Positions 8,583 through 17,603 of a DNA stretch of 64,000 bases are shown one piece after another. This stretch comes from JAFALK01 sp042701975 (GTDB lineage: Bacteria; Pseudomonadota; Gammaproteobacteria; Burkholderiales; Burkholderiaceae_C). The notes under the pieces are model-generated. The model had not been told where the DNA came from and searched no databases. It saw only the letters and a list, made by a program, of their open reading frames with translations. Numbering within the stretch: position 1 is the stretch's first letter; each line of letters begins with the position of its first letter. The stretch covers positions 4,154,001 through 4,218,000 of the forward strand of contig CP170561.1 in the NCBI GenBank assembly GCA_042701975.1, given 5' to 3'. The translations under genes were made by a program, and so were the position numbers.

Positions 8583-11500
8583 AGAAGTTCCTGCTGATCG
8601 CGCCGCTGTTGTGCGTTTCAGGCGCTTCAGGCCTTGTTGGCGCCGCACCGCTGACCCTGCGCTACGACAAGCCAGCGCCCGACACGCCGCAAGGCTGGGA
8701 GCGCGAAGCCTTGCCCATCGGCAATGGCCGCCTCGGCGCCATGCTGTTCGGCCAGGTGGCGCGCGAACGCATCCAGTTCAACGAGATCACGCTCTGGACC
8801 GGCGACGCGCGCAACATGGGCGCCTACCAGGCCTTCGGTGATCTGCGCCTGGAACTGCAAGGGCAGGAAGGCCCGGTCAAGAACTACAGCCGCACGCTCG
8901 ATCTCGCCACCGCTGAACAGCGGCTGAGCTATTCCATCGGCGGCACGCGCTTCGAGCGCACGGCCTTCGCCAGCCATCCGGACCAGGCGATCGTGCAGCG
9001 CTTCGCTGCGTCGGCAAAGGGCCGCTACACCGGCCGCCTCAAGCTCGAAGACGCACACGGCGCGGTGATCCTCGCTCAAGGCTCCACCATCGAAGCCACC
9101 GGCGCCCTGCCCAATGGCCTGCAATACGCCAGCCGCGTTGCCCTGCAATGCGAAGGCGGCCAGGTCGCGGTGGAAGAACAGGCGCTGGCCTTCAAGGCCT
9201 GCAACACGCTGACCCTGGTGCTCGGCGCGGGCACCAGCTATGTGGCCGATGCGGCGCGCGGCTTTCTCGGCGAATCGTCGCTGCTGCGCGTGCGCGAGCA
9301 GGTCGCCAAGGCAGCGGCCCAGAGCTTCGAGCAACTGCGCCGCACGCATGGCCAGGATTACCAATCGCTCTTCAATCGCATGACGCTGAACCTCGGCGTC
9401 AGCTCGGCCGCACAGCGCGCCCTGCCCACCGGCGAACGCCTGGCCCGCTACACGCACGAGGGCAATGATCCGGAGCTCGAAGCGCTGTACTTCCAGTACG
9501 GCCGCTACCTCCTGATCAGCAGCTCTCGCGATTCGCTGCCGGCCAATCTGCAAGGGCTCTGGAATGCGAGCAACACGCCGCCGTGGAACTCGGACTACCA
9601 CTCCAACATCAACCTGCAGATGAACTACTGGCCCGCGGAGGTGACCAACCTCAGCGAGCTGCACCGGCCGATGCTGGATTTCATCCAGGCGCAGATCCCC
9701 ATCTACCGCCACGCCGTGGCTGAGCGCGCCGCGCTGGCCGCCAGCAATCCGACCGCCCTGCCCGACGAGATCGTGCCCTGGGGCGAGAGCTTCACGCCGC
9801 CCAAGGAGACCTTCCTCACGGCCGACGGCAAGCCGCTGCGCGGCTGGACGGTACGCACCGAGACCAGCCCTTTCGGCGCGATGACCTATCTGTGGAACAA
9901 GACCGGCAACGCCTGGTACGCGCGCCACTTCTGGGAACACTACGCCTACACGCAGGACCGCGAGTTCCTGCGCCAGCAGGCCTGGCCGGTGCTTCGGCAA
10001 GTCTGCGAGTTCTGGATCGACCACCTGAAGACCCGCGCCGATGGCAAGCTCGTTGCACCCAATGGCTGGTCACCCGAACACGGCCCGATCGAGGACGGCG
10101 TCAGCTACGACCAGGAGATCCTCTGGGACCTGTTCGACAACACCGCCCGCGCGGCCGCCGTGCTGGGCATCGACGCCGCGCCCTACCTCGCGCTGCGCGA
10201 CAAGCTGGCCGTGCCAGGCGTCGGCTCCTGGGGCCAACTGCTCGAATGGCAGCAGGAGCGCAAGGATGCGCTGCTCGACACGCCGCAGGATACGCACCGT
10301 CACGTCTCGCAGCTCTTCGGCCTCTTCCCCGGCCGGCAGATCAACGCGTCGCCCGAGCTGATGGCCGCGGCCCGCAAGACGCTGACCGCGCGCGGCGACG
10401 CCGCCACCGGCTGGTCCATGGCCTGGAAGATGGCGTACTGGGCGCGGCTCAAGGACGGCGACCACGCGCACCGCATGCTGCGCGGCATCCTGGCCACGCC
10501 GGGTGCGCGCGCGGCCGGCGTCAAGAGCGACGGCGCCGGCGGCAGCTACCCCAACCTCTTCGACACGCACCCACCTTTCCAGATCGACGGCAACTTCGGC
10601 ACGACGGCGGCCATCGCGGAGATGCTGGTGCAGTCACACGGCGAGCAGATCGAGCTGCTGCCTGCCCTCCCCTCCGCATGGAAGACCGGCTCGGTCAAGG
10701 GCCTGCGCGCACGCGGCGGCTTCGAGGTCGACATCGACTGGCGCGATGGTCTTCTGAAGCGGGCCACGATCCGCTCGGCCGACGGCAAGACGCGCCGCAT
10801 CGAAGGCCCGAAGGTGCCGGATGTGCTCAGCATGGATAAGGCTGCGATCACGCTGGCGGACTTCGAATCGAAGGCGCCGCTCAAAGGAACGCGCACCTCC
10901 GTACCGGCGCCGAAACAGGTGCCCGAAAGCCAGGTCTGGGCCGCGAACGACCGGGGTCAGTTGACCCTCTACTTCCACCGCGCCTGGTACGCCACGCTTC
11001 ACTTCGTGGCGCCGCAGCCGGTGGACCTGCGCCCCTACCTGAACGGCACCGTCGAGTTCGACCTGACCGTGCCCAGCATGAGCCGCGAGAACATCCAGGG
11101 CGACCTGTGGTTCACCGTGGGCTGCGGCAAAGACTGCCATCGCAGCGTGCACTACATGGACGAAGCTCGCGCCATTGCGGCCAAGGGCAAGCGCCACATC
11201 GCCCTGGCGATGAGCTGCTTCCAGCGCGACGGCGCGGACTTCTCTTCGGTGGCCGAGCCTTTCGTGCTGGAGGCCAGCGGCAGTGGCGAAGCGCGCGTCG
11301 CCAACCTGCGCTTCAACCGCCACGGCAAGTCCAGCACGCCCTGCGTGGATTACCGCAAGGAGTCGGTCACGCCAACGACGCTGCAGCGCTCCTGGTCGGT
11401 GGACTGGTGGATGAAGCGTCACGAGGAAAAGCTCGCGCTCAAGAGCACCGGTCCCGAACTCGTCTTCATCGGCGACTCCATCACCCACAACTGGGAGAAG

Positions 11501-12010
11501 GACGGCGCCAAGGTCTTCGCCGAGGAGTATGCCCAGTACCGCACGCTGGATCTCGGCTATGGCGGCGACCACACCGAGAACGTGCTGTGGCGCCTGCAGC
11601 ATGGCGAGATCGATGGCCTCAAGCCGAAGCTCATTGTTCTGATGATCGGCACCAACAACACCGGCGACCGCCAGGAAGACCCGGTGACCACGGCCGAGGG
11701 CATCCGCGCCATCCTGGGCGAGATCCGCACGCGCACGCCGGGCGCCAAGATCCTGCTGCTGGCCGTGTTCCCGCGCGACGAGAAGCCCGATTCGCGCCTC
11801 CGCCGCATCAACGAGGGCGTGAACTCCCTGATTGCGAAATTCGCTGATAACGCAACCATCCACTACCTGAACATCAACGACGCTTTCCTCCAACCCGACG
11901 GCACGCTCACCCGCGAGGTGATGCCCGACCTGCTTCACCCCAACGAACACGGCTATCGAATCTGGGCCCGGGCCATGGGCCCGAAGCTCCATGAGTTGCT
12001 GGGCCATTGA
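8579..12010 (+). CDS. GH95 alpha-L-fucosidase fused to SGNH esterase
   Basis: A 1143-aa three-part secreted protein (start overlaps the GH74 stop by 4 nt; Sec signal peptide about residues 1-23). Residues about 25-745 are a complete GH95 catalytic region: the NLQMNYWPAE motif (Asn345 and Asn349), the candidate acid Glu513 in SYDQEI, and Asp670 in QIDGNFGT. Residues about 750-920 form a beta-sandwich-like segment resembling the C-terminal ExoP/galactose-binding domains of some GH3 enzymes. Residues about 955-1143 are an SGNH hydrolase: GDS with Ser967, the block II glycine region, GTNN with Asn1026, and DLLH with Asp1117 and His1120. GH95 enzymes remove alpha-1,2-fucose from galactose; SGNH esterases of such loci remove acetyl groups. 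Fused, they could clear both decorations from the same xyloglucan side chain (inference). Confidence 0.88.
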   Translation: MKKFLLIAPLLCVSGASGLVGAAPLTLRYDKPAPDTPQGWEREALPIGNGRLGAMLFGQVARERIQFNEITLWTGDARNMGAYQAFGDLRLELQGQEGPVKNYSRTLDLATAEQRLSYSIGGTRFERTAFASHPDQAIVQRFAASAKGRYTGRLKLEDAHGAVILAQGSTIEATGALPNGLQYASRVALQCEGGQVAVEEQALAFKACNTLTLVLGAGTSYVADAARGFLGESSLLRVREQVAKAAAQSFEQLRRTHGQDYQSLFNRMTLNLGVSSAAQRALPTGERLARYTHEGNDPELEALYFQYGRYLLISSSRDSLPANLQGLWNASNTPPWNSDYHSNINLQMNYWPAEVTNLSELHRPMLDFIQAQIPIYRHAVAERAALAASNPTALPDEIVPWGESFTPPKETFLTADGKPLRGWTVRTETSPFGAMTYLWNKTGNAWYARHFWEHYAYTQDREFLRQQAWPVLRQVCEFWIDHLKTRADGKLVAPNGWSPEHGPIEDGVSYDQEILWDLFDNTARAAAVLGIDAAPYLALRDKLAVPGVGSWGQLLEWQQERKDALLDTPQDTHRHVSQLFGLFPGRQINASPELMAAARKTLTARGDAATGWSMAWKMAYWARLKDGDHAHRMLRGILATPGARAAGVKSDGAGGSYPNLFDTHPPFQIDGNFGTTAAIAEMLVQSHGEQIELLPALPSAWKTGSVKGLRARGGFEVDIDWRDGLLKRATIRSADGKTRRIEGPKVPDVLSMDKAAITLADFESKAPLKGTRTSVPAPKQVPESQVWAANDRGQLTLYFHRAWYATLHFVAPQPVDLRPYLNGTVEFDLTVPSMSRENIQGDLWFTVGCGKDCHRSVHYMDEARAIAAKGKRHIALAMSCFQRDGADFSSVAEPFVLEASGSGEARVANLRFNRHGKSSTPCVDYRKESVTPTTLQRSWSVDWWMKRHEEKLALKSTGPELVFIGDSITHNWEKDGAKVFAEEYAQYRTLDLGYGGDHTENVLWRLQHGEIDGLKPKLIVLMIGTNNTGDRQEDPVTTAEGIRAILGEIRTRTPGAKILLLAVFPRDEKPDSRLRRINEGVNSLIAKFADNATIHYLNINDAFLQPDGTLTREVMPDLLHPNEHGYRIWARAMGPKLHELLGH

Positions 12011-12025
12011 TGTTCACCTGACGCC

Positions 12026-13393
12026 ATGACTGCACTGACCTCCTTCACGTATTCCAGCCCCTTCCCGGACAGCTTCACGTTCGGCGTGGCCGCCGCATCC
12101 GCCCAGATCGAAGGCGCCGCCTTCACCGACGGCAAGGGCGAATCCATCTGGGACCGCTTCGCGCGCCAGCCGGGCAAGGTGCACGATGGCGACACGCTCG
12201 ACCGCGCCTGCGACCACTACAACCGCTTCGACGAAGACTTCGGCGTGATGGCGTCGCTCGGCATCAAGAACTACCGGCTCTCGATCGCCTGGCCGCGCAT
12301 CTACCCGAACGGCGATGGCGAACTGAACCAGGCCGGCTTGGACTTCTACCACCGCCTCTTCGCCAGCATGAAGAAGCACGGCATCACGCCGTGGGTGACG
12401 ATGTTCCACTGGGACCTGCCGCAATCGCTGGAAGACCGCGGCGGCTGGACCTCGCGCGAGACGGTCCGCGCATTCGGCCGTTATGCCGACACCATCGTCA
12501 AGTCCTTCGCGGATGAGGTGACGCACTGGATCACGCTCAACGAGATCCGCTGCTTCACCCTGCTGGCCTACGGCTACGGCACCAAGGCGCCGGGCCGCAA
12601 GGAGAGCGATCAGGTCGTGAACCAGACCTTCCACCACGCGCTGATGGCCCACGGCCACGGCGTGCGCGCGGTGCGGGCCTACGGCGGCGCGCACGCGCTC
12701 GTCGGCCTGACGGACAACTGCGACGTCTCCGTGCCCCTGACCGAAACGCCGGCCGACATCGCCGCCGCCAAGGCCTGGTTCCGCGACAAGAACCTGCACG
12801 TGCTGGGCGCCATCCATGGCGGCGGCTATCACGCCGACTACCTGAACCGCGTGGGCGACGCCGCCCCGCATTTCGAGCCGAGTGATTTCGACCTGATCAG
12901 CCTGCCGACCGATTTCCTCGGCCTGAACATCTACACCGCCACCTTCGTTCGCGCGGGCAAGAACGGCGAGCCGTACGAGGCGCTGAACCTGCCACCCAAC
13001 TACCCCAGGGCCGACAGCCCCTGGCTCTCGCTGGTGCCGCAAAGCATCTACTGGGCGCCACGCATGTGCCAGGACCTCTACGGCTTCAAGAGCATCTTCA
13101 TCACCGAGAACGGCTGCGGCTACAACGACGAGCCGCTGGTCAACGGCGAGGTGATCGACCTGCACCGCCGCGACTACCTGCGCAACCACCTGCGCGAAGT
13201 GCACCGTGCGATTGCCGACGGCTGCCCGATCGACGGCTACTTCCTGTGGTCCTTCATCGACAACTTCGAATGGGAAGATGGCTACCAGCGCCGCTTCGGC
13301 ATCGTGCGCTGCGATTACGAGACCCTGGAACGCACGCCGAAACTGTCTGCCCGCTATTACGCCGAAGTGATCCGCACGCGGACCATCGTTTGA
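12026..13393 (+). CDS. GH1 beta-glucosidase
   Basis: Retaining beta-glycosidase of 455 aa with no signal peptide, so probably cytoplasmic. Typical GH1 elements: FGVAAASAQIEGA at the N-terminus, the acid/base block TLNEI (Glu173), and the nucleophile block ITENGCG (Glu361), with WSFIDNFEW near the C-terminus. The usual TLNEP motif reads TLNEI here, keeping the catalytic Glu. It would split cello- or debranched xyloglucan oligosaccharides imported by the sugar transporter encoded two genes downstream. Spacing is 15 nt from the GH95 gene and 16 nt to the regulator. Confidence 0.92.
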   Translation: MTALTSFTYSSPFPDSFTFGVAAASAQIEGAAFTDGKGESIWDRFARQPGKVHDGDTLDRACDHYNRFDEDFGVMASLGIKNYRLSIAWPRIYPNGDGELNQAGLDFYHRLFASMKKHGITPWVTMFHWDLPQSLEDRGGWTSRETVRAFGRYADTIVKSFADEVTHWITLNEIRCFTLLAYGYGTKAPGRKESDQVVNQTFHHALMAHGHGVRAVRAYGGAHALVGLTDNCDVSVPLTETPADIAAAKAWFRDKNLHVLGAIHGGGYHADYLNRVGDAAPHFEPSDFDLISLPTDFLGLNIYTATFVRAGKNGEPYEALNLPPNYPRADSPWLSLVPQSIYWAPRMCQDLYGFKSIFITENGCGYNDEPLVNGEVIDLHRRDYLRNHLREVHRAIADGCPIDGYFLWSFIDNFEWEDGYQRRFGIVRCDYETLERTPKLSARYYAEVIRTRTIV

Positions 13394-13409
13394 AGAGAAC
13401 CCGCCTGCA

Positions 13410-14531
13410 ATGACCCCCAAGAAGCCCGCTGAAAGACCCGCCGTGAAGTCGGTGACCAAGGTCACCCGCGCACGCAAGGTCGGCCATGCCGCCACGCTGG
13501 CGGACGTGGGTCGCGAGGCGGGCGTCTCGGCGATGGCGGCCTCTGCGGTGCTCAACGGCGGCAAGACCAATTCGCGCATCTCGGCCGAGACGCGCGAGCG
13601 CATCGTGGCGGCGGCGGCCAAGCTCAACTACCGGCCCAACCTGGCCGCGCGCGCCTTGGGCAACCGGCGCATGAACGTGATCGGCGTGGTGACCACGCTG
13701 GCCCGCAACGAGCTGAACCAGTACTTCCTGGAAGTCTTCAACGGCGTGATGGAAAGCGCGGCCGAGGCCGGGCAGAACACCACCGTCTTCGCGCTCAACA
13801 GCTGGGCCGAGGGCGCAGACCGCATTCCCGGCTTCTGCGATGGCCGCATCGACGGGCTGATTCTGCTCGCACCGGTGATCGAGGCCGTGCAGTTGCCGCA
13901 GCACACGCCCTTCGTGGCGGTGCACGCCAACGTGGAGTTGCCAGGCGTACCGAATCTGGAATCGGACGAAGAAGCCGGCGCCTACGACATGGTCGCGCAC
14001 ATGATCTCGCTGGGCCACCGCCGCATCCTGCACATGGCCGGCCCGGCCGAGTTCATCGGTGCCCAGCGCCGGGTGTCCGGCTGGCGCCGAGCCTACCTCG
14101 ATGCCGGCCTGACGCCGCCCGAGAACTACCTCGTGCACGGCAACTTCACCTTCGATTCCGGCCGCGAAGGCCTGAAGGCCTGGATGGAGCAGAACGCCGG
14201 CCAGCCCGTGCCAGAGGCCATCTTCGGCGGCAGCGACGCCATCGCGCTCGGCTGCATCGACACCCTGCTCGCGCGCAGCCTGCGCGTGCCTGCCGACGTG
14301 TCCGTGGCCGGCTTCGACGACACCATGCTCGCCCGCTCCGCGCACCTCTCCACCGTGCGCCAGCCGCTGCGCGAGATGGGCCACCGTGCCGTGCAGCTGC
14401 TGGTGGCGCAGGTCGAGGCCAAGCTCGCCAATGCACCGCTGCGCGTGCCCGCCAACACGGTCTTCCCGACCGAAACCGTCACCGGCCACACCGTGACCAA
14501 GCCGCGAGCCAAGAAGCTCGTGATGACCTGA
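13410..14531 (+). CDS. LacI-family transcriptional regulator
   Basis: A 373-aa DNA-binding repressor of the LacI/GalR family. After a basic extension of about 27 residues comes the helix-turn-helix and hinge (ATLADVGREAGVS, ASAVLNG, NYRPNLAARAL), then a periplasmic-binding-protein-like sugar-sensing domain with typical SVAGFDDT near residue 300. It lies inside the operon, so it is likely autoregulated and may bind the palindrome at 208-222. The inducer is unknown; xylose, a xyloglucan oligosaccharide or isoprimeverose are reasonable guesses. The C-terminal tail is basic and Ala/Lys-rich. Confidence 0.9.
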   Translation: MTPKKPAERPAVKSVTKVTRARKVGHAATLADVGREAGVSAMAASAVLNGGKTNSRISAETRERIVAAAAKLNYRPNLAARALGNRRMNVIGVVTTLARNELNQYFLEVFNGVMESAAEAGQNTTVFALNSWAEGADRIPGFCDGRIDGLILLAPVIEAVQLPQHTPFVAVHANVELPGVPNLESDEEAGAYDMVAHMISLGHRRILHMAGPAEFIGAQRRVSGWRRAYLDAGLTPPENYLVHGNFTFDSGREGLKAWMEQNAGQPVPEAIFGGSDAIALGCIDTLLARSLRVPADVSVAGFDDTMLARSAHLSTVRQPLREMGHRAVQLLVAQVEAKLANAPLRVPANTVFPTETVTGHTVTKPRAKKLVMT

Positions 14532-14539
14532 ATGAACAA

Positions 14540-14560
14540 GCCTTGCCCATGCAGCAAGGC
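14540..14560 (+). other. Hairpin between regulator and transporter genes
   Basis: A perfect 7-bp stem (GCCTTGC with GCAAGGC, 7-nt loop) lies in the 49-nt gap. No T-run follows, so it is not a standard terminator. It may be an RNA processing or stability element. Confidence 0.35.
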
Positions 14561-14580
14561 GCTGAGACAAAGGATTTCCC

Positions 14581-16029
14581 GTGAGCGCTGTTCCCGTGCA
14601 AGTAACTGACCAGCTGGACGTCAAGTCCATTCCCGAACGCGATCGAGTTCCGCTCAAGCAGAAGGCAGGCTGGGGCCTCGGATCGCTGCTGGACATGTGG
14701 GGTCACTGGCTCTACCCCTCGCTGGTCTGGCAGGTCTTCAACATCTATCTGGGCGTGGCCCCGGGGCTGATCTCCACGGTGCAGGGCATCAAGATCATCA
14801 TCGACGGCGTGTCCGATGCGCTGTTCGGCTGGGTCTCGGACAACACCCGTTCCCGCTTCGGCCGACGCAGGCCCTACATCCTCGTCGGCGGCGTGCTGGC
14901 CGGCGTGGGCCTGCCTCTGCTCTTCGCCGTGGGCCGCGGCTGGAGCGACACCGAATACTTCGTCTTCATGCTGGTCAGCGTGGTGCTCTATGTGCCGGTG
15001 ATGAGCTGCTTCAACCTGCCGTGGAACAGCCTCGGCGCCGAGTTGACGCCCGACTATCACGAGCGCACCAGCATCATGGCCGTGCGCAACGCCATCCAGA
15101 AAGGGCCGGAACTGGCGATGTTCTTTGCCGCGCAGTTCACCACGCTGGCGTTCTTCCACGATGCCACCGGCAAGCCCGACATCCTGCGCGGCGCCCAGGT
15201 CTACTGCACGATCCTTGGCACGCTGATGGTGCTCGCGGCCATCGCGATCTTCCTGCTCGTGCATGAACGCTATTACGACAAGGTCGCGGCCAAGCAGGAG
15301 CACGTGCCCTTCACCGACACGCTCGGGCGCACGCTGCGCTGCAAGCCATTCCGCAACGTGCTGGGTATGAATCTGGCCTATGGCATCGGCACCTCGATGG
15401 TGGCGGCTCTCGGCTTCTACGCCACCGTCTACTACGTCTGCAAGGGCGACGTGACGCTGGGCGCGAAGTGGAACACGGCCATGGGCCTGGCCGGCATGGG
15501 CTTCGGCTTCGCCGGCATTCCGTTCTTCGCGGGCATTGCGCGCCGCTGGGGCAAGCGCCCGGCGCTGGCCACCGTGCTGGTCCTGGCCATCTGCGCCTTC
15601 ATCGGCGACTGGTGGTTCTACGACCCCGAGCACCCGGCGCTGCAACTGCTGGCCTGCGGCTTCGTGGCCTTCACAGGTGCCGGCTTCTGGACGCTCTACA
15701 ACTCCACCATCGCCGACGTCGTCGATGCCGATGAGCTCGAAACCGGCAAGCGCCGCGAGGGCAGCTTCGCCGCCTGCCAGAGCTGGATTTCCAAGCTCGG
15801 CATCGCGCTGGGCGCCATGGCATCGGGTTGGATCCTGCAATACACCGGCTTCGACTCCAAGCTGCCGGTGCAGAGCGAGCATGCGATCTTCATGATCCGC
15901 ATCCTGCTGTCGAGCATCCCGGTCATCGGCCTGGTGCTGGCGCTGATCGCGATCCTGCGTTTCCCGCTGAACGAGGCGCGCATGCTCGACATCCGTATGC
16001 AACTCGAAGCCCGTCGCGGCAAGGTCTGA
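14581..16029 (+). CDS. GPH-family sugar:cation symporter (MFS)
   Basis: Inner-membrane sugar transporter of 482 aa with about 12 hydrophobic segments. The start is GTG at 14581, set by AAAGGA 7 nt upstream. Family features of the glycoside-pentoside-hexuronide group are visible: KAGWGLGSLLD at the start of helix 1, DALFGWVSDNTRSRFGRRRPYI between helices 2 and 3 (shown here for position, about residues 78-100), and FNLPWNSLGAELTPDYHERT. The group includes MelB, XylP (isoprimeverose) and YicJ. Its place beside the cytoplasmic GH1 enzyme suggests import of a xyloglucan-derived disaccharide or short oligosaccharide. Exact substrate is inferred. Confidence 0.88.
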   Translation: MSAVPVQVTDQLDVKSIPERDRVPLKQKAGWGLGSLLDMWGHWLYPSLVWQVFNIYLGVAPGLISTVQGIKIIIDGVSDALFGWVSDNTRSRFGRRRPYILVGGVLAGVGLPLLFAVGRGWSDTEYFVFMLVSVVLYVPVMSCFNLPWNSLGAELTPDYHERTSIMAVRNAIQKGPELAMFFAAQFTTLAFFHDATGKPDILRGAQVYCTILGTLMVLAAIAIFLLVHERYYDKVAAKQEHVPFTDTLGRTLRCKPFRNVLGMNLAYGIGTSMVAALGFYATVYYVCKGDVTLGAKWNTAMGLAGMGFGFAGIPFFAGIARRWGKRPALATVLVLAICAFIGDWWFYDPEHPALQLLACGFVAFTGAGFWTLYNSTIADVVDADELETGKRREGSFAACQSWISKLGIALGAMASGWILQYTGFDSKLPVQSEHAIFMIRILLSSIPVIGLVLALIAILRFPLNEARMLDIRMQLEARRGKV

Positions 16030-16034
16030 AGGCG

Positions 16035-17603
16035 ATGCTGAACCGTCGACAAGCTCTGGTCAGCGCGCTTGCGGGTGCACCGCTGGCCGCGCAGGCTGCC
16101 CCTCGATTTGCAGCCGGCATCGAAGGCCAGCGCAAGGCCGACCTCGGTGACGGCACCTACCGCAACCCCATCGTTGCGGGCGATCACGCCGACCCGACCA
16201 TCCTCAAGGACGGCGCCGACTACTACATGACCTTCTCGTCCTTCCAGGCCTATCCCGGCGCCATCATCTGGCACTCGCAGGACCTGGTGAACTGGACGCC
16301 GGTCACCGCTGCGCTGACGGAACCCATCGGCACCGTCTGGGCGATGGACCTGGTGAAGGTCGAAGGCCGCTACTACCTCTACATCCCGGTGCTGCAGCCG
16401 GGCCGCACGGCCATCTACGTCACGCACACGGAGAACATCCGCGGCCCGTGGGCCAAGCCTGTGGACCTGCACGTGGACGGCTGCATCGACCCCGGCCATG
16501 TGGTCGGCGAGGACGGCCATCGCTACCTCTTCGTCAACGGCGGCCGGCGTGTGCGGCTGAAGGCCGATGGCCTGTCCACCGATGGCCCGCTCGAAGCGAA
16601 TGCGTGGACGCCGTGGCAATACCCGAAGGACTGGGTCGTCGAGATGTTCGCGCCCGAAGGCCCGAAGCTGCTGCGCCGTGGCGAGTGGTTCTACCTGATC
16701 TCCGCCGTGGGCGGAACGGCGGGGCCGCCGACCAGCCACATGGTGACCGTGGCGCGCTCGCGCTCCGTCAACGGGCCTTGGGAGCACTGCCCGCACAACC
16801 CGATCGTGCGCACGATCAGCGCCGATGAACCCTGGTGGTCGCGCGGCCACGCGAGCGCGGTCGAAGGACCGGCCGGCGACTGGTGGCTTGTCTATCACGG
16901 CTACGAGAACGGCATGCGCACGCTCGGTCGGCAGGTGCTGCTGGAGCCCGTCGAATGGACGAAGGACGGCTGGCTGCGCGCAAAAGGCGGCACGCTGGAC
17001 AAGCCCTTGCCCAAGCCGCGTGGCGGCAAGCCGAGCCCGGGCGGCCTGGCGCTGTCCGACGATTTCTCGGCGAACAAGCTCGGCCTGCAATGGAGCTTCC
17101 ACGCGCCGGGCGGCGATGAAGCCGCGCGAGTCCGCTTCGAGCCGCGCACGCTCGTCCTGCGTGGCAAAGGCACGACCTTGGGCGACTGCTCGCCACTGTG
17201 CGTCGTCGTCGGCGACCGCAGCTATGAGGCCAGCGTCGAGCTCGAATTCACCGGCGAAGGCCACGGCGGCCTCGCTCTCTTTTATAACGAACGCGGCCAC
17301 GCTGGCCTGGGCTTCTCGAGCACGCAGATGCTGACCTACGGCTACGGCGAAGAACAGAGCTGGATGCGCGAATCTCGCGCGCCAGGCAAAGTCTTCGTCA
17401 AGCTCGTCAACCGCGAGAACGTCGTGACGCTCTCCACCTCCAGCGACGGCGTGCAATGGAAACAGCACCCGTGGCAGATGGAAGTCTCCGGCCTGCACCA
17501 CAACGTGTTCGGCGGCTTTCTTTCGCTGCGCCTGGCGCTGTTTGCCGCCGGCAAGGGCGAACTGCGCGCCCGCAACTTCAAATACCGAGGACTCCCCGCA
17601 TGA
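16035..17603 (+). CDS. GH43 glycosidase (beta-xylosidase/arabinofuranosidase)
   Basis: A 522-aa exported protein. The N-terminus MLNRRQALVS with a following hydrophobic run ending AAQAA looks like a Tat signal. The five-bladed propeller shows the three GH43 acidic residues: base Asp53 in HADPTILKDG, modulator Asp152 in CIDPGHV, and acid Glu208 in FAPEGPKL. The C-terminal part (about 340-522, starting SDDFSANKLGLQW) is the beta-sandwich found at the end of GH43 beta-xylosidases. It likely removes xylose or arabinose from xylan or arabinoxyloglucan fragments. The start ATG lies 5 nt after the transporter stop, and its stop overlaps the GH39 start. Confidence 0.9.
   Translation: MLNRRQALVSALAGAPLAAQAAPRFAAGIEGQRKADLGDGTYRNPIVAGDHADPTILKDGADYYMTFSSFQAYPGAIIWHSQDLVNWTPVTAALTEPIGTVWAMDLVKVEGRYYLYIPVLQPGRTAIYVTHTENIRGPWAKPVDLHVDGCIDPGHVVGEDGHRYLFVNGGRRVRLKADGLSTDGPLEANAWTPWQYPKDWVVEMFAPEGPKLLRRGEWFYLISAVGGTAGPPTSHMVTVARSRSVNGPWEHCPHNPIVRTISADEPWWSRGHASAVEGPAGDWWLVYHGYENGMRTLGRQVLLEPVEWTKDGWLRAKGGTLDKPLPKPRGGKPSPGGLALSDDFSANKLGLQWSFHAPGGDEAARVRFEPRTLVLRGKGTTLGDCSPLCVVVGDRSYEASVELEFTGEGHGGLALFYNERGHAGLGFSSTQMLTYGYGEEQSWMRESRAPGKVFVKLVNRENVVTLSTSSDGVQWKQHPWQMEVSGLHHNVFGGFLSLRLALFAAGKGELRARNFKYRGLPA

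Noticed and set aside
6375..8648. A 757-codon minus-strand frame opposite the GH74 gene
   Set aside because: Shadow of the GH74 coding sequence, with no recognisable motif.
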